Of a DNA stretch of 64,000 bases, positions 55,778 through 63,376 are shown one piece after another. The notes beneath the pieces are model-generated. The model had not been told where the DNA came from. It saw nothing but the letters and a program-made list of their open reading frames with translations, and ran no database searches. Every line of letters begins with the position of its first letter. Within the stretch, counting starts at the first letter, position 1. Origin of the DNA: Nitrospinaceae bacterium (GTDB lineage: Bacteria; Nitrospinota; Nitrospinia; Nitrospinales; VA-1); assembly GCA_029261655.1 (NCBI GenBank), contig JAJDAY010000008.1, positions 62,001-126,000 of the forward strand, given 5' to 3'. The position numbers and the translations under genes are program-made.

Positions 55778-57005
55778 AATAACGGCACACTTTCAAAGCG
55801 CTGTTGACACCGTCTTCATGAAAACCGGACCCCAAATACGCACCGCAAAAATAAGTCCTGTTCACCCCATTGATTTCTCCTAACTTCTTTTGTGCCTCGA
55901 TAGCAGCCCCGGAAAAAACCGGATGGTCGTAATGAAAGGTTTTAATAATTTTTGCAGGGTCAATTCTGTTGGTCATATTCAGGGAAACGCAAAAATTCGT
56001 ATCGGATTCGATGCCCTGCAGGATATTCATATTGTAGGTGACCGAAGCGCCCTTGGTAGGATTGGGAATTCTATGGTAATTCCAACTTGCCCAGGCCAAT
56101 TTCTTTCTGGGAAGAAGAGAATCATCCCAATGCAAAACCGCCTCGTTTTTTTGGTATCCAATGGCACTCAGGATTTCCCTCTCCCTTGGAGAAGGTTCCT
56201 CTAAAATTTGTAGCGCCTGATCACTATGGGTCGCAAGTATCACACTATCGTAGTGAAAGGTCTTTCCATCCAAACTTGAAATTTGGATCCCTTCCTTATC
56301 TCGGAAAATCCTCTTTACCGGACATCTTAGGCGAATCCGATCCTTAAAACACTCCACGAGGCGGACGACATATTGGCGGGAACCACCTTGAATCACTCGC
56401 CATTGTGGGCGGTCCTCAACATTCAACATTCCGTGATTTTCATAAAAACGGGCAATGAAATAAAATGGAGTTTTTAGAACTTGCGCCCGGCTTCCGGACC
56501 AAATGGCGGCGGTCATTGGAATGACATAATTCTCTCGAAGTTGAGAGGAATAATTTCCAGTTTCAAGAAATTCCTCAAAAGTCATACAGAAATTCTCATT
56601 GGTTAAAAATCGTTTAGCATCTTGATTGAATCTCAAAATATCCCGTATCATCCTGTAAAAAGAAGAACGAAATAAATTCATTCTTTGTGCAAACATTTTA
56701 TTAATCGAAGTTCCGTTATACTCAAGGCCGGTATTTTCGCAGCGGACACTAAAGCTCATATGACTGGGTTGGCTTGGGACCTTCAACTGCTCAAGTAATT
56801 TTTTGAAATTTGGATAATTTTTATCGTTGTATACAATGAAACCGGTATCCACTTCATATTTCCTGCCGTTGAATTGAACAGAAACGGTATTGGTGTGTCC
56901 CCCAATATAGTCCGCGGCTTCATAAACTGTAATATCATGATCCTGGGAGAGGAGATATGCTGAAACCAATCCTGAAATACCTGCTCCAACAATGGCAATT
57001 TTCAT
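55761..57005 (-). CDS. FAD-dependent amine-oxidase-like oxidoreductase
   Basis: This 414-residue protein opens with the Rossmann motif IAIVGAGISGLVSAYLLS and DITVYEAADYIGGHTNTV. The conserved YEVDTGFIVYN follows, and the C-terminus has TYFCGAYLGSGFHEDGVNSAL, which completes FAD binding. The group is related to phytoene-desaturase and amine-oxidase proteins and is linked genetically to DUF1365 and CFA genes. A desaturation of a methylated acyl chain is a reasonable guess. It lies 15-16 bp after the repaired end of the desaturase gene. Confidence 0.87.
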   Translation of the reverse strand: MKIAIVGAGISGLVSAYLLSQDHDITVYEAADYIGGHTNTVSVQFNGRKYEVDTGFIVYNDKNYPNFKKLLEQLKVPSQPSHMSFSVRCENTGLEYNGTSINKMFAQRMNLFRSSFYRMIRDILRFNQDAKRFLTNENFCMTFEEFLETGNYSSQLRENYVIPMTAAIWSGSRAQVLKTPFYFIARFYENHGMLNVEDRPQWRVIQGGSRQYVVRLVECFKDRIRLRCPVKRIFRDKEGIQISSLDGKTFHYDSVILATHSDQALQILEEPSPREREILSAIGYQKNEAVLHWDDSLLPRKKLAWASWNYHRIPNPTKGASVTYNMNILQGIESDTNFCVSLNMTNRIDPAKIIKTFHYDHPVFSGAAIEAQKKLGEINGVNRTYFCGAYLGSGFHEDGVNSALKVCRYFGKEL

Positions 57006-57085
57006 GACCCATTTGTACCTTTAATGAGAAATTTTGACTTTTTCGGGAACCAATTTTAAATCCCACACCAATCCAACCGTGGACA

Positions 57086-57934
57086 TCAGTGCCAAAATCC
57101 AGAGGTAATATCAATTTCCCACCAATGGAATCCCTGCTGAACGGAGGCAGGGTAATGGTGATGGTTGTTATGCCAACCTTCACCTAATGTGATCAAGGCG
57201 ATCCAAAAGTTGTTGCGGCTGTCGTCTCCGGTTTGATAGCGCCTTTTCCCAAACAGATGGGCCAGAGAATTGGTCGAACAGGTCGCGTGAAATAGCACCA
57301 CTGTGGAGATCAAACCCCAGACCAGCAGTTGAGGCCCGGTGGTTCCAAGTTCCGTGAAATAGACATTCAGAACTTCACCTGCAACAAATACCAACACTCC
57401 CAGGGTGACCGGAACAAAAATATCGAATCGATCGATCCATCGTAGTTCCGGAAACCGATTGAAATCTGAAATTAAATTACCTCGTGTTTTAAAATTTGAT
57501 ACGTTGGTAAACCAGAGCATATGGCTCCATAGAAATCCGCTTTGAACAGGGGAGTGAATATCCTCCGAAGAATCGGAATACCGGTGATGATGCCGATGAT
57601 GGGCGGCCCACCATAAAGGTCCTCTCTGGACGGATGAAGCCCCAATGATTGCAAATATAAATTGAAGCCATCGGGATGTTTTAAAGGCTCGATGCGAAAA
57701 ATACCGATGGTAAAATCCTGTGATCGCAAACATCCGTATTAAGTACAATACGCCTGCCAATATCAAAGCCGTAAGGCTGAAACCTACCCAGAAAACACTC
57801 AAACAAGCGACATGGAGCATAAAAAATGGAACGCAACGAATCCAGTCGATTTTTTTTGAATCTTCTTCATTCAGCTTAGAAATACCAGCCTGACTGTCAA
57901 ACCACCTGGCAAGGGTTGTCCAAAGATCCGTCAT
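57086..57934 (-). CDS. Acyl-lipid/acyl-CoA delta-9 desaturase, 3' end frameshifted
   Basis: This 282-residue membrane di-iron desaturase has its three His boxes: HRYFSH near residue 77, HHRHHH near residue 112 and HNNHHH near residue 254. The present frame ends with WWEIDITSGFWH and a TGA at 57086-57088. In another frame the text continues LWILALMSTVGLVWDLKLVP and ends at TAA 57021-57023, which is the usual desaturase C-terminus. One missing base in the ATATTA tract at about 57106-57112 explains it. The catalytic residues are upstream, so the product could still work, or the base is a sequence error. Confidence 0.88.
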   Translation of the reverse strand: MTDLWTTLARWFDSQAGISKLNEEDSKKIDWIRCVPFFMLHVACLSVFWVGFSLTALILAGVLYLIRMFAITGFYHRYFSHRAFKTSRWLQFIFAIIGASSVQRGPLWWAAHHRHHHRYSDSSEDIHSPVQSGFLWSHMLWFTNVSNFKTRGNLISDFNRFPELRWIDRFDIFVPVTLGVLVFVAGEVLNVYFTELGTTGPQLLVWGLISTVVLFHATCSTNSLAHLFGKRRYQTGDDSRNNFWIALITLGEGWHNNHHHYPASVQQGFHWWEIDITSGFWH

Positions 57935-58000
57935 GATCTGATTAGTTCCTCTAAAAGGTTTCGTAAATTCATTAAGTTATTTTGCTTATTTTATTTAAAA

Positions 58001-58080
58001 GGAAACCCGGCTATCCATCCAGTTATTTAAGCCCCTCCAGAGGCAGTATGGAAAACCACTAGGTTTTTCACCGGGCTCCC
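58001..58080 (-). ncRNA. Structured RNA element, copy B, in the leader of the desaturase gene
   Basis: Read on the minus strand, the ends GGGAGCCCGG and CCGGGTTTCC form a 10-bp stem with two G-U pairs. Inside are a hairpin AAAACC-TAGT-GGTTTT (58067-58052), a hairpin GCCTC-TGGA-GGGGC with one G-U (58044-58031), and TCCAT/ATGGA. On the plus strand the G-U pairs become A-C mismatches, so the RNA is minus-strand. It ends 66 nt before the desaturase ATG and shares sequence and architecture with copy A. Confidence 0.6.
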
Positions 58081-58113
58081 ATTTCATTCCACCCAAAAAC
58101 ACTTTATAAGACG

Positions 58114-58281
58114 TCAGATATTTTTTCCGTTTTTTGATTGTTGACCACTGCTAATATTTTTTGCATTGGGAATATTCATCTTGGCCTTAAATTTTTGCCA
58201 ATATTGCTTACTCAGCTCTGATGCGGGAACGACTTTTTTTACGTTTCCCCTGGGATTTATTATTTTTACGTCATAAAACAT
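58114..58281 (-). CDS. 55-residue basic protein, homologue of the zinc-finger protein N-terminus
   Basis: This short frame has a strong AAGGAG 6 nt before the ATG at 58281. The product opens with MFYDVKIINPRGNVKKVV, which aligns with MAYECKIYDSKGQLKKVV of the neighbouring gene at 58474-58815. It is Lys/Asn-rich and has no cysteine, so only the N-terminal module is shared and the zinc finger is absent. The good ribosome site and the homology make it a real gene despite its size. Function unknown. Confidence 0.75.
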   Translation of the reverse strand: MFYDVKIINPRGNVKKVVPASELSKQYWQKFKAKMNIPNAKNISSGQQSKNGKNI

Positions 58282-58355
58282 GGCAAGCTCCTTTTTTCAC
58301 AAACAATGCATTGAGGCCAATACGATTCTTACAAAAATAATTGACTTTCATTAAA

Positions 58356-58431
58356 GGGAATCCGGTTTTCCAGTCGTTGCTTGTTGTTGTCTAGGTTCTG
58401 GAAAGGTCACTAGGCTTATGACCGGATTCCC
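58356..58431 (-). ncRNA. Structured RNA element, copy A, in the leader of the 55-residue gene
   Basis: On the minus strand GGGAATCCGGT and ACCGGATTCCC pair perfectly (11 bp). Inside, GGTCA/TGACC (58423-58419 with 58409-58405) and TTTCCAG/CTGGAAA (58404-58398 with 58373-58367) can form two arms of a three-way junction. With copy B it shares CCGGT, CCTAGTG and the late CTGGA and CCGG. It ends 74 nt before the ATG at 58281, nearly the same spacing as copy B. Confidence 0.6.
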
Positions 58432-58473
58432 TCTTTCCTCATCCCCTCTTGATTGGTTGATGGGGTTATTCGA

Positions 58474-58815
58474 TCAACAACGTTTGCGTTTAGTAGAATG
58501 TGACCCGGAGACCTTTTTTCTTTTGGCTATATTCCTTTGGTAATAGTTTCTTTTCTGGCATTCATGGGAGCAGTATTTTCCGAATGGCCGTCTGCAATAA
58601 AATTCTTTTCCACAAACCAGACAGTTTTTCTCATAAAATTTTTGTGACGAATCTTTTGGTTCTTTTCCGTGTTCGAAGTTTTTAATAAATTTTCTATAAT
58701 TTTGTGTGGATTTCTGTGATAGAGCTTTGCTCAACAATTCATTCTTAACTTCATTTGGGCCTACAACTTTTTTCAGTTGGCCCTTTGAGTCGTAAATTTT
58801 GCATTCGTAAGCCAT
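58474..58815 (-). CDS. Small zinc-finger protein
   Basis: From ATG 58815 (GAGG upstream; 58848 is a weaker alternative) the protein has 113 residues. The N-terminal module (KIYDSKGQLKKVVGPNEV) is shared with the 55-residue neighbour. The C-terminal half has CLVCGKEFYCRRPFGKYCSHEC: two C-X2-C/C-X3-C half sites for zinc, then a very basic tail. The finger recalls small DUF2256-like proteins that are common near photolyase and cryptochrome genes, but is not the same. Nucleic-acid binding is plausible. It lies 54 bp after the CarH-like gene. Confidence 0.75.
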   Translation of the reverse strand: MAYECKIYDSKGQLKKVVGPNEVKNELLSKALSQKSTQNYRKFIKNFEHGKEPKDSSQKFYEKNCLVCGKEFYCRRPFGKYCSHECQKRNYYQRNIAKRKKVSGSHSTKRKRC

Positions 58816-58869
58816 CACAAAACCTCGATGTTTTTTCTCGAAAAACATTCTTAATTTGCTATTCGCGAT

Positions 58870-59805
58870 TCATCGGCACTTCTTGACTGTCAGCCAGTCA
58901 AGGTAATCAGAAAAACGTTCGAAACGGTTGACTCCAGAAATTCCTTCAGGGGCTCCATTTCCGCCCACCACCAGATCAACCGTTTTCTTCATATTTGCTT
59001 TGATCATTTTCAGATGGCCCTCAACTTCAACCGGGTCCATCGTGGGGGAAACGCTGATGCACAAAACGTCTGCCTGGCATTGTTTGACCGCCCAGATGAT
59101 TTCATCAGTTGGAGTGTCCGGCCCTAGAAAAATCACCCTCGCTTCGGTCACTGCGGTTACGGCCGCGCACATCTGGATGCCCAGTCGATGAGGGTCTCCT
59201 GGAAGTGTGGTTACTAAAACCACCGGCCCCTCTTTTCTTTCATTCATGCGTCTCCACATGCTACTTAAAAAGTGTTCCATCCTCTCTGAGGCAAAGTGTT
59301 CCTGAGAAACTGTAAATTCACCGATTTCCCAACCTTTTCCCACCTGGACAACAAAGGGAGCGGCTAAGTTCATTACGAAATCTAGTGGACCATTTTTTCT
59401 CCACTCCTCATAAAACCCCTGAGTCAGGGTGAATTCATCGAACTGGTGGACCGCCTCTGTCCATTTTTCAATGATGAGTTCTCTGGATACCTGACCAGGC
59501 TCGGATTCTGATGGCTCAGTACTGGAATTCATGAAATTCTGAGCCCCCAGCAAACCCTGAAGCTCTTCAAGTGTTCCGGTCACCACCTTGCTGGCCCGGT
59601 ACCCAGACTCCAGGGCCCTCGCAATGGCTCTGAGTCGTGTAACCTCATCCTTGGGATATCTTCTGTGGCCTGAGGGAAGGCGTTCAGAGCGTGGGGCTCC
59701 GTATCTTTTTTCCCACACCCTTAGGGAGTGAACGCCGACCCCCGTCTCCTTCGAAAGTTCCCCAATGGAAAGGTAATCTTCAATTTTTAATACGTTATTC
59801 ATCAT
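58870..59805 (-). CDS. CarH/LitR-type B12-dependent photoreceptor transcription regulator (MerR family)
   Basis: From ATG 59805 (an ATG at 59850 is also in frame) the protein has 311 residues. A MerR-type winged helix (YLSIGELSKETGVGVHSLRVWEKRYGAP) lies at residues 11-60. A four-helix cobalamin cap follows, with the diagnostic W-X9-EH (Trp159 to Glu169-His170), then a B12-binding Rossmann domain with DPHRLG (D-x-H-x-x-G, cobalt-ligand His206). All residues used by CarH to hold adenosylcobalamin are present, so light-relieved repression is expected. It sits between a periplasmic protein gene and the lipid gene train it probably controls. Confidence 0.9.
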   Translation of the reverse strand: MMNNVLKIEDYLSIGELSKETGVGVHSLRVWEKRYGAPRSERLPSGHRRYPKDEVTRLRAIARALESGYRASKVVTGTLEELQGLLGAQNFMNSSTEPSESEPGQVSRELIIEKWTEAVHQFDEFTLTQGFYEEWRKNGPLDFVMNLAAPFVVQVGKGWEIGEFTVSQEHFASERMEHFLSSMWRRMNERKEGPVVLVTTLPGDPHRLGIQMCAAVTAVTEARVIFLGPDTPTDEIIWAVKQCQADVLCISVSPTMDPVEVEGHLKMIKANMKKTVDLVVGGNGAPEGISGVNRFERFSDYLDWLTVKKCR

Positions 59806-59873
59806 CTTCTCTTGGATTGGGTTATTAAAACCTAACAGTAAACCGTTCACATTGCTTCTGGTTACAAGTTTGA

Positions 59874-60569
59874 TTACATATTCATGTCATTACGAGGAGC
59901 CATGGCCATGCCTTGGGCGTCCACATGATTGATGACTCTAACGCCGGCAGTCGCTTTTTCTACCAGGAACATATGGCCCGCGATGGTGGTCTTGAAAGTA
60001 TTGCCAGGCTTGATTTCATATTCTCTTAACAGAGACTGCTCGAACTGGTTAAGGCCTACATAAATTTCCTTTTTGTTCTGGGCCATGGCATTAACGATCT
60101 TTTCTTGTGTTTTCACATTGAAAGTCCACTCATAAGGAAGATTGGTGTGATCGTGACCCATATGGGAATTTGGATTCATGGATGCGTTGAAAATCCTGTT
60201 GGTCATTTTGATCGGAACCTGATCGTTGTAGGCAACGTTGCTAGCCCGGTTTGTGTCAATGATTTTCATTCCGGCGGAGGTTCTCTCCATCAGAAAATTG
60301 ATTCCACTTATCTCTGTATTGAACTTGTTGCCAAGACCGATGTCATAATGATCCAGTTTCTTCTGCTCGAAATGGGTCAAACCGATCAAAGTTGAGGGAT
60401 TGGAAGAAACCTGTGTTCTTTCCATCTTGGTGGTCATACTGTTTGAAAGTTTCCACTTGTAAGAAACTGTAGAGTAATCGTGATCCGAATGAGCCATAGC
60501 TGCTGTGGATGTCAAAGTGATCGTTGCGGCGATTGCAAGGGCGTTGATGATGCTTTTTTTCGTTTTCAT
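59874..60569 (-). CDS. Secreted protein with two tandem copies of an unknown domain
   Basis: This 231-residue protein has a signal peptide (about residues 1-26, ending AMAHS). Two homologous units of about 70 residues follow: the first runs from YKWKLSNSMTTKMERT to TSAGMKIIDT, the second from YEWTFNVKTQEKIVNA to TAGVRVINH. Each contains a GL-x-x-FEQ-x-x-L segment and a GN-x-F-x-T-x-I-x-G segment. The Met/His-rich linkers (NSHMGHDH, APRNDMNM) might bind metal. I know no family for this unit. It is followed 68 bp later by the CarH-like gene and has its own strong promoter. Confidence 0.72.
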   Translation of the reverse strand: MKTKKSIINALAIAATITLTSTAAMAHSDHDYSTVSYKWKLSNSMTTKMERTQVSSNPSTLIGLTHFEQKKLDHYDIGLGNKFNTEISGINFLMERTSAGMKIIDTNRASNVAYNDQVPIKMTNRIFNASMNPNSHMGHDHTNLPYEWTFNVKTQEKIVNAMAQNKKEIYVGLNQFEQSLLREYEIKPGNTFKTTIAGHMFLVEKATAGVRVINHVDAQGMAMAPRNDMNM

Positions 60570-60631
60570 TTTGATTCTCCCTAAAGAAAAGTTGATTGGT
60601 TGTTTAGTATTTGTATCTGATCTACTTCCAC

Positions 60632-60660
60632 AATATAGACAAATGTCTAGTTATTGTCAA
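60632..60660 (-). promoter_or_regulatory. Promoter with palindromic operator in the spacer
   Basis: On the minus strand TTGACA (60660-60655) and TATATT (60637-60632) are 17 bp apart. The palindrome TAGACA-2-TGTCTA (60636-60649) fills most of the spacer, a placement suited to a repressor that blocks RNA polymerase. The adjacent CarH-like protein is the obvious candidate. Confidence 0.6.
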
Positions 60661-60730
60661 GATAATATTAAATAAATCTATACAATTATCTAGATTATTA
60701 AATAACGCATTGAAATATAAGGAAATAAAA

Positions 60731-60955
60731 ATGAAAAAATATTTAAAAATTCAGCGTATGGGGCTGGTTCTGAAGAAAACAGTCGATTTTCGGAAGGGTT
60801 TTGGGGCGAATACCTCAATTAATTCTCAAATATTTGAAAATTTCTTCCCACTCAAGGAATCGAGGAAATTCAGGTTAAGGGGGATAAAATTAGAACTAGG
60901 GTTTGCGAGCCTTGAGGGTCAAGGTAGAACTATCTCAAAAATGGTAGGGATTTAA
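60731..60955 (+). CDS. Short basic hypothetical ORF
   Basis: An ATG with an AAGGAA about 6 nt upstream opens a 74-residue, Lys/Arg-rich frame. There is no signal peptide, motif or homologue that I recognise. The region is AT-rich and divergent from the minus-strand gene train. It may be a spurious frame. Confidence 0.3.
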   Translation: MKKYLKIQRMGLVLKKTVDFRKGFGANTSINSQIFENFFPLKESRKFRLRGIKLELGFASLEGQGRTISKMVGI

Positions 60956-61079
60956 GGTGTTGCCCCTTTATGATCCAAATTAAGTTGTTATTTTTTAGAG
61001 AAATTGTTGCTAAATTGAATTTCTATAAAAGAAATTCTCCGTCCAATTAAATATTGCGCCTTAATAGGCATAATTTTTA

Positions 61080-61595
61080 GTGAGCCAGTCTGTGAAAAAA
61101 AACTTTTCCCTTGAAGATATTATAAAGTCTGCAAACGATATTGTGATCGTTACTGAAGCTTTCCCTATAGATGAACCTGGCCAAAAAAAGTGGGCCAATA
61201 AATACAAAGTCCAGCTTTATTCACTCTCAGCTTTCTCAGTTGGGTGTAAGACGGAAGATTTAATGTGTATTACTCGCCGTCTGCTACCCTCAATAGTCAT
61301 TCTAGCAGTGCTTCGGTTTTCTTCGGAGGATGCGAGAAATCCTTTCTCATTTTGCGGAAGTGGCGGAGTGCCTGGTCCAGGCAACACATGCGTATTCAGT
61401 TCCTCCCGTGTCGTCTCAGGGCCAACAACGTCATCTTGCTCTCAAACCCAATCAAGATCGTGTACTGGTTCTTGCTTTAGCGGAATAGGGATTCAGTGTA
61501 CAGCCAGTTGCAGCCCAAGTGGCACCGTGAGTTGCAATGGCCCGCTAAGAACGGCCACTAGAACAGAAGAGGCCATCTGCCTTAAGATCGAGTGA
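61080..61595 (+). CDS. Doubtful ORF, possibly a degraded gene
   Basis: GTG 61080 opens a 171-residue frame. The first 50 residues look like a genuine soluble protein (FSLEDIIKSANDIVIVTEAFPIDEPG). The second half is Ser/Cys/Thr-rich (SSCSQTQSRSCTGSC) and may be a reading-frame artefact or a different domain. I recognise no family and see no clear ribosome site. Confidence 0.35.
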   Translation: MSQSVKKNFSLEDIIKSANDIVIVTEAFPIDEPGQKKWANKYKVQLYSLSAFSVGCKTEDLMCITRRLLPSIVILAVLRFSSEDARNPFSFCGSGGVPGPGNTCVFSSSRVVSGPTTSSCSQTQSRSCTGSCFSGIGIQCTASCSPSGTVSCNGPLRTATRTEEAICLKIE

Positions 61596-62532
61596 GACAC
61601 TTTCTTTTTTTACGGGTAATAAATTAGGACAACAAGATCGAACACTGACAGTGTTGACGCTCTTACAGGGTGTCGGCATTGCCAGTGTAAATTTGCAGGA
61701 ATGGAGGAAGAAAAATTCAGTCCGCACCAAGTTGGAACGATCTGCACACAGCAATCCGTGGTCCCCATATTGGAGACCACGGAACGTATCTTGAATCCAG
61801 TCAACCCTCCGTCATTATTGGACAGTTCTATTCCAATATTCCCAGACATTAGTGCCAAAAAATTCGGCGGTTGATGGGGTCATAGCCACAGCTTGAAATA
61901 ACAGACTGATGATCCGATGAACTCTTTTTCGGAGACTGATTTAAATTTTTCGTCCGTTCTATTTCTAAAAGTTTTTTTTTGCGGGTAAAATACACCTTCC
62001 TGAGATTTCTGATATTCATTTTTTTATTCCGACGAAATATTGATATTAAGAGAATAATATCAATATCTTCAGCCTTTCCTTAAGAAAGACATCACATCCT
62101 GTTGTGACCAGAACCACAAAATTATATTCTGCACCAGACACACTTTTTTGGAGTGCTTGGGATATGAAAATGGGGCGTTCCAAGTGTAACGGAAATTTTG
62201 CCCGTATCTTCATGAAGACTATATTCCGAAATGACCCAATTTATTAAGTTATCATTTTTATATCGCTCTTTTTTTAATGGCCCCCTCTGGCACGCACAAT
62301 CTGAACTGTCGGAGTATTGCGAAAAAGTTTTTTGCCCCATGTGGCTGTTTGGAGTATTACAGCAGGCATTTATTACGGTGACTTTAGAACCCGTGAAAAG
62401 TAAAGTCCCGGAACTTTGTCTTCTAAATTTTCTTTTCTAACTCTAAAAAACCTCCTATGATAGCTATAGAAAGCTCAAAAAAGTGCTGAGGTTTTTTGCG
62501 ACTTTTTTGGGTCCTTGGAAACTTAACCGGAG
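61596..62532. other. Gene-poor stretch with several inverted repeats
   Basis: No frame over about 70 codons in this stretch has support. It contains four inverted repeats: AACACTG-A-CAGTGTT (61641-61655), CCGTGGTC/GACCACGG (61756-61782), a 12-bp perfect ATATTGATATTA/TAATATCAATAT with a 6-nt loop (62037-62066), and the AAAAAACCTC/GAGGTTTTTT pair (62445-62497). It looks like decayed or non-coding accessory DNA. Confidence 0.5.
62445..62497. terminator. Bidirectional A/T-flanked inverted repeat before crcB
   Basis: AAAAAACCTC (62445-62454) and GAGGTTTTTT (62488-62497) pair perfectly around a 33-nt loop. The T-run on each strand could serve transcripts from either side, but the loop is long for an efficient intrinsic terminator. 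Confidence 0.4.
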
Positions 62533-62913
62533 ATGAGAATGCATTTATGGCTGATGATCGGTGTCGGCGGATTCATCGGCGCCATATTGCGTTACGGACT
62601 CAGTGGGTGGATTCAAAACGGCGTGGTGGTTTTCCCCCTGGGAACGCTGGGAGTCAACTTCATTGGCAGTTTTTTTGTCAGCCTTGTCCTGTACCTTTCG
62701 GAATACCGGGGGTTGTTCGGCGAGGAAATCAGAATTTTTTTGACGATTGGCGTCTTGGGTTCGTTCACCACCATGTCCACCTTCAGTTTTGAATCGTTCA
62801 AACTGCTGGAACAGGGCGAAATCGGAGCGCTCAGCTTAAACGTCGCGGGAACGTTGTTTCTGACTTTTCTCGCGGTTTATCTCGGAAAAATAATCGTCGT
62901 CAATCTGGGGTAA
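62533..62913 (+). CDS. crcB: Fluoride channel CrcB/Fluc
   Basis: This 126-residue protein has four spans with the Fluc signatures: GGFIGAILRYGLS near residue 12, GTLGVNFIGSFFVS near residue 38, and TIGVLGSFTTMSTFSFE near residue 71 (the Phe-rich fluoride path and central sodium site). It exports fluoride as a dual-topology dimer. ATG 62533 and ATG 62539 are both possible; CGGAGA lies closest to the second. No crcB-type riboswitch is evident upstream. The DUF190 gene follows by 5 bp. Confidence 0.93.
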   Translation: MRMHLWLMIGVGGFIGAILRYGLSGWIQNGVVVFPLGTLGVNFIGSFFVSLVLYLSEYRGLFGEEIRIFLTIGVLGSFTTMSTFSFESFKLLEQGEIGALSLNVAGTLFLTFLAVYLGKIIVVNLG

Positions 62914-62918
62914 AAATC

Positions 62919-63260
62919 ATGCGAAAAGAATCTGAAGCTATTTTATTGCGAATATTTATCGGTGAATCGGACAAATACCAAGGAAAGCCTCTTTATAAAT
63001 ATTTGATCGAATTGTTTAGAAAAGAAGGTCTGGCAGGCGCTACCGTATTGCGGGGGATCGCGGGGTTCGGAAAAACCAGTCATCTTCACACCACTTCCGT
63101 ATTACGGCTTTCCACAGATTTGCCCATCATCGTTGAAGTGGCGGACAAAAAAGAGAGCATTGAAAAAATAAAATCCCAACTGGACGAGGTGATCGAACAC
63201 GGACTCATCACCGAAGAAAAAATAAAAATCGTACGTTATGAAGGCAACCAGAAAAAATAA
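62919..63260 (+). CDS. DUF190 family protein
   Basis: This 113-residue protein matches DUF190: LLRIFIGESDKYQGKPLYKYLIELFRKEGLAGATVLRGIAGFG is the family core (about residues 9-51). PIIVEVADKKE follows. It has a ferredoxin-like, PII-like fold and is very often next to crcB, as here, so a role in fluoride or ion homeostasis is inferred from context. It is in the same transcript as crcB. Confidence 0.9.
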   Translation: MRKESEAILLRIFIGESDKYQGKPLYKYLIELFRKEGLAGATVLRGIAGFGKTSHLHTTSVLRLSTDLPIIVEVADKKESIEKIKSQLDEVIEHGLITEEKIKIVRYEGNQKK

Positions 63261-63376
63261 AGAAATTCTTTAAACACAAAAAAAAGTTTGATTCGACAAT
63301 CCCAATATCAACACGCAATCACTCCCAAAAGCCCTCTCTGCCCCTGGGAGTTATTCTTAAAATAAAGAGGTTCAAT

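Noticed and set aside
58001-58431. Cobalamin riboswitch identity for the two structured RNA elements
   Set aside because: GGGA and CGGTGA-like text in copy B recalls the cobalamin box, but copy A lacks it and the canonical core and kissing-loop elements are missing.
61641-61655. AACACTG-A-CAGTGTT as an operator
   Set aside because: No promoter or start codon is placed to use it; it is listed only among the inverted repeats.
62400-62532. Fluoride riboswitch before crcB
   Set aside because: The conserved pseudoknot segments of the crcB motif could not be found in this interval.
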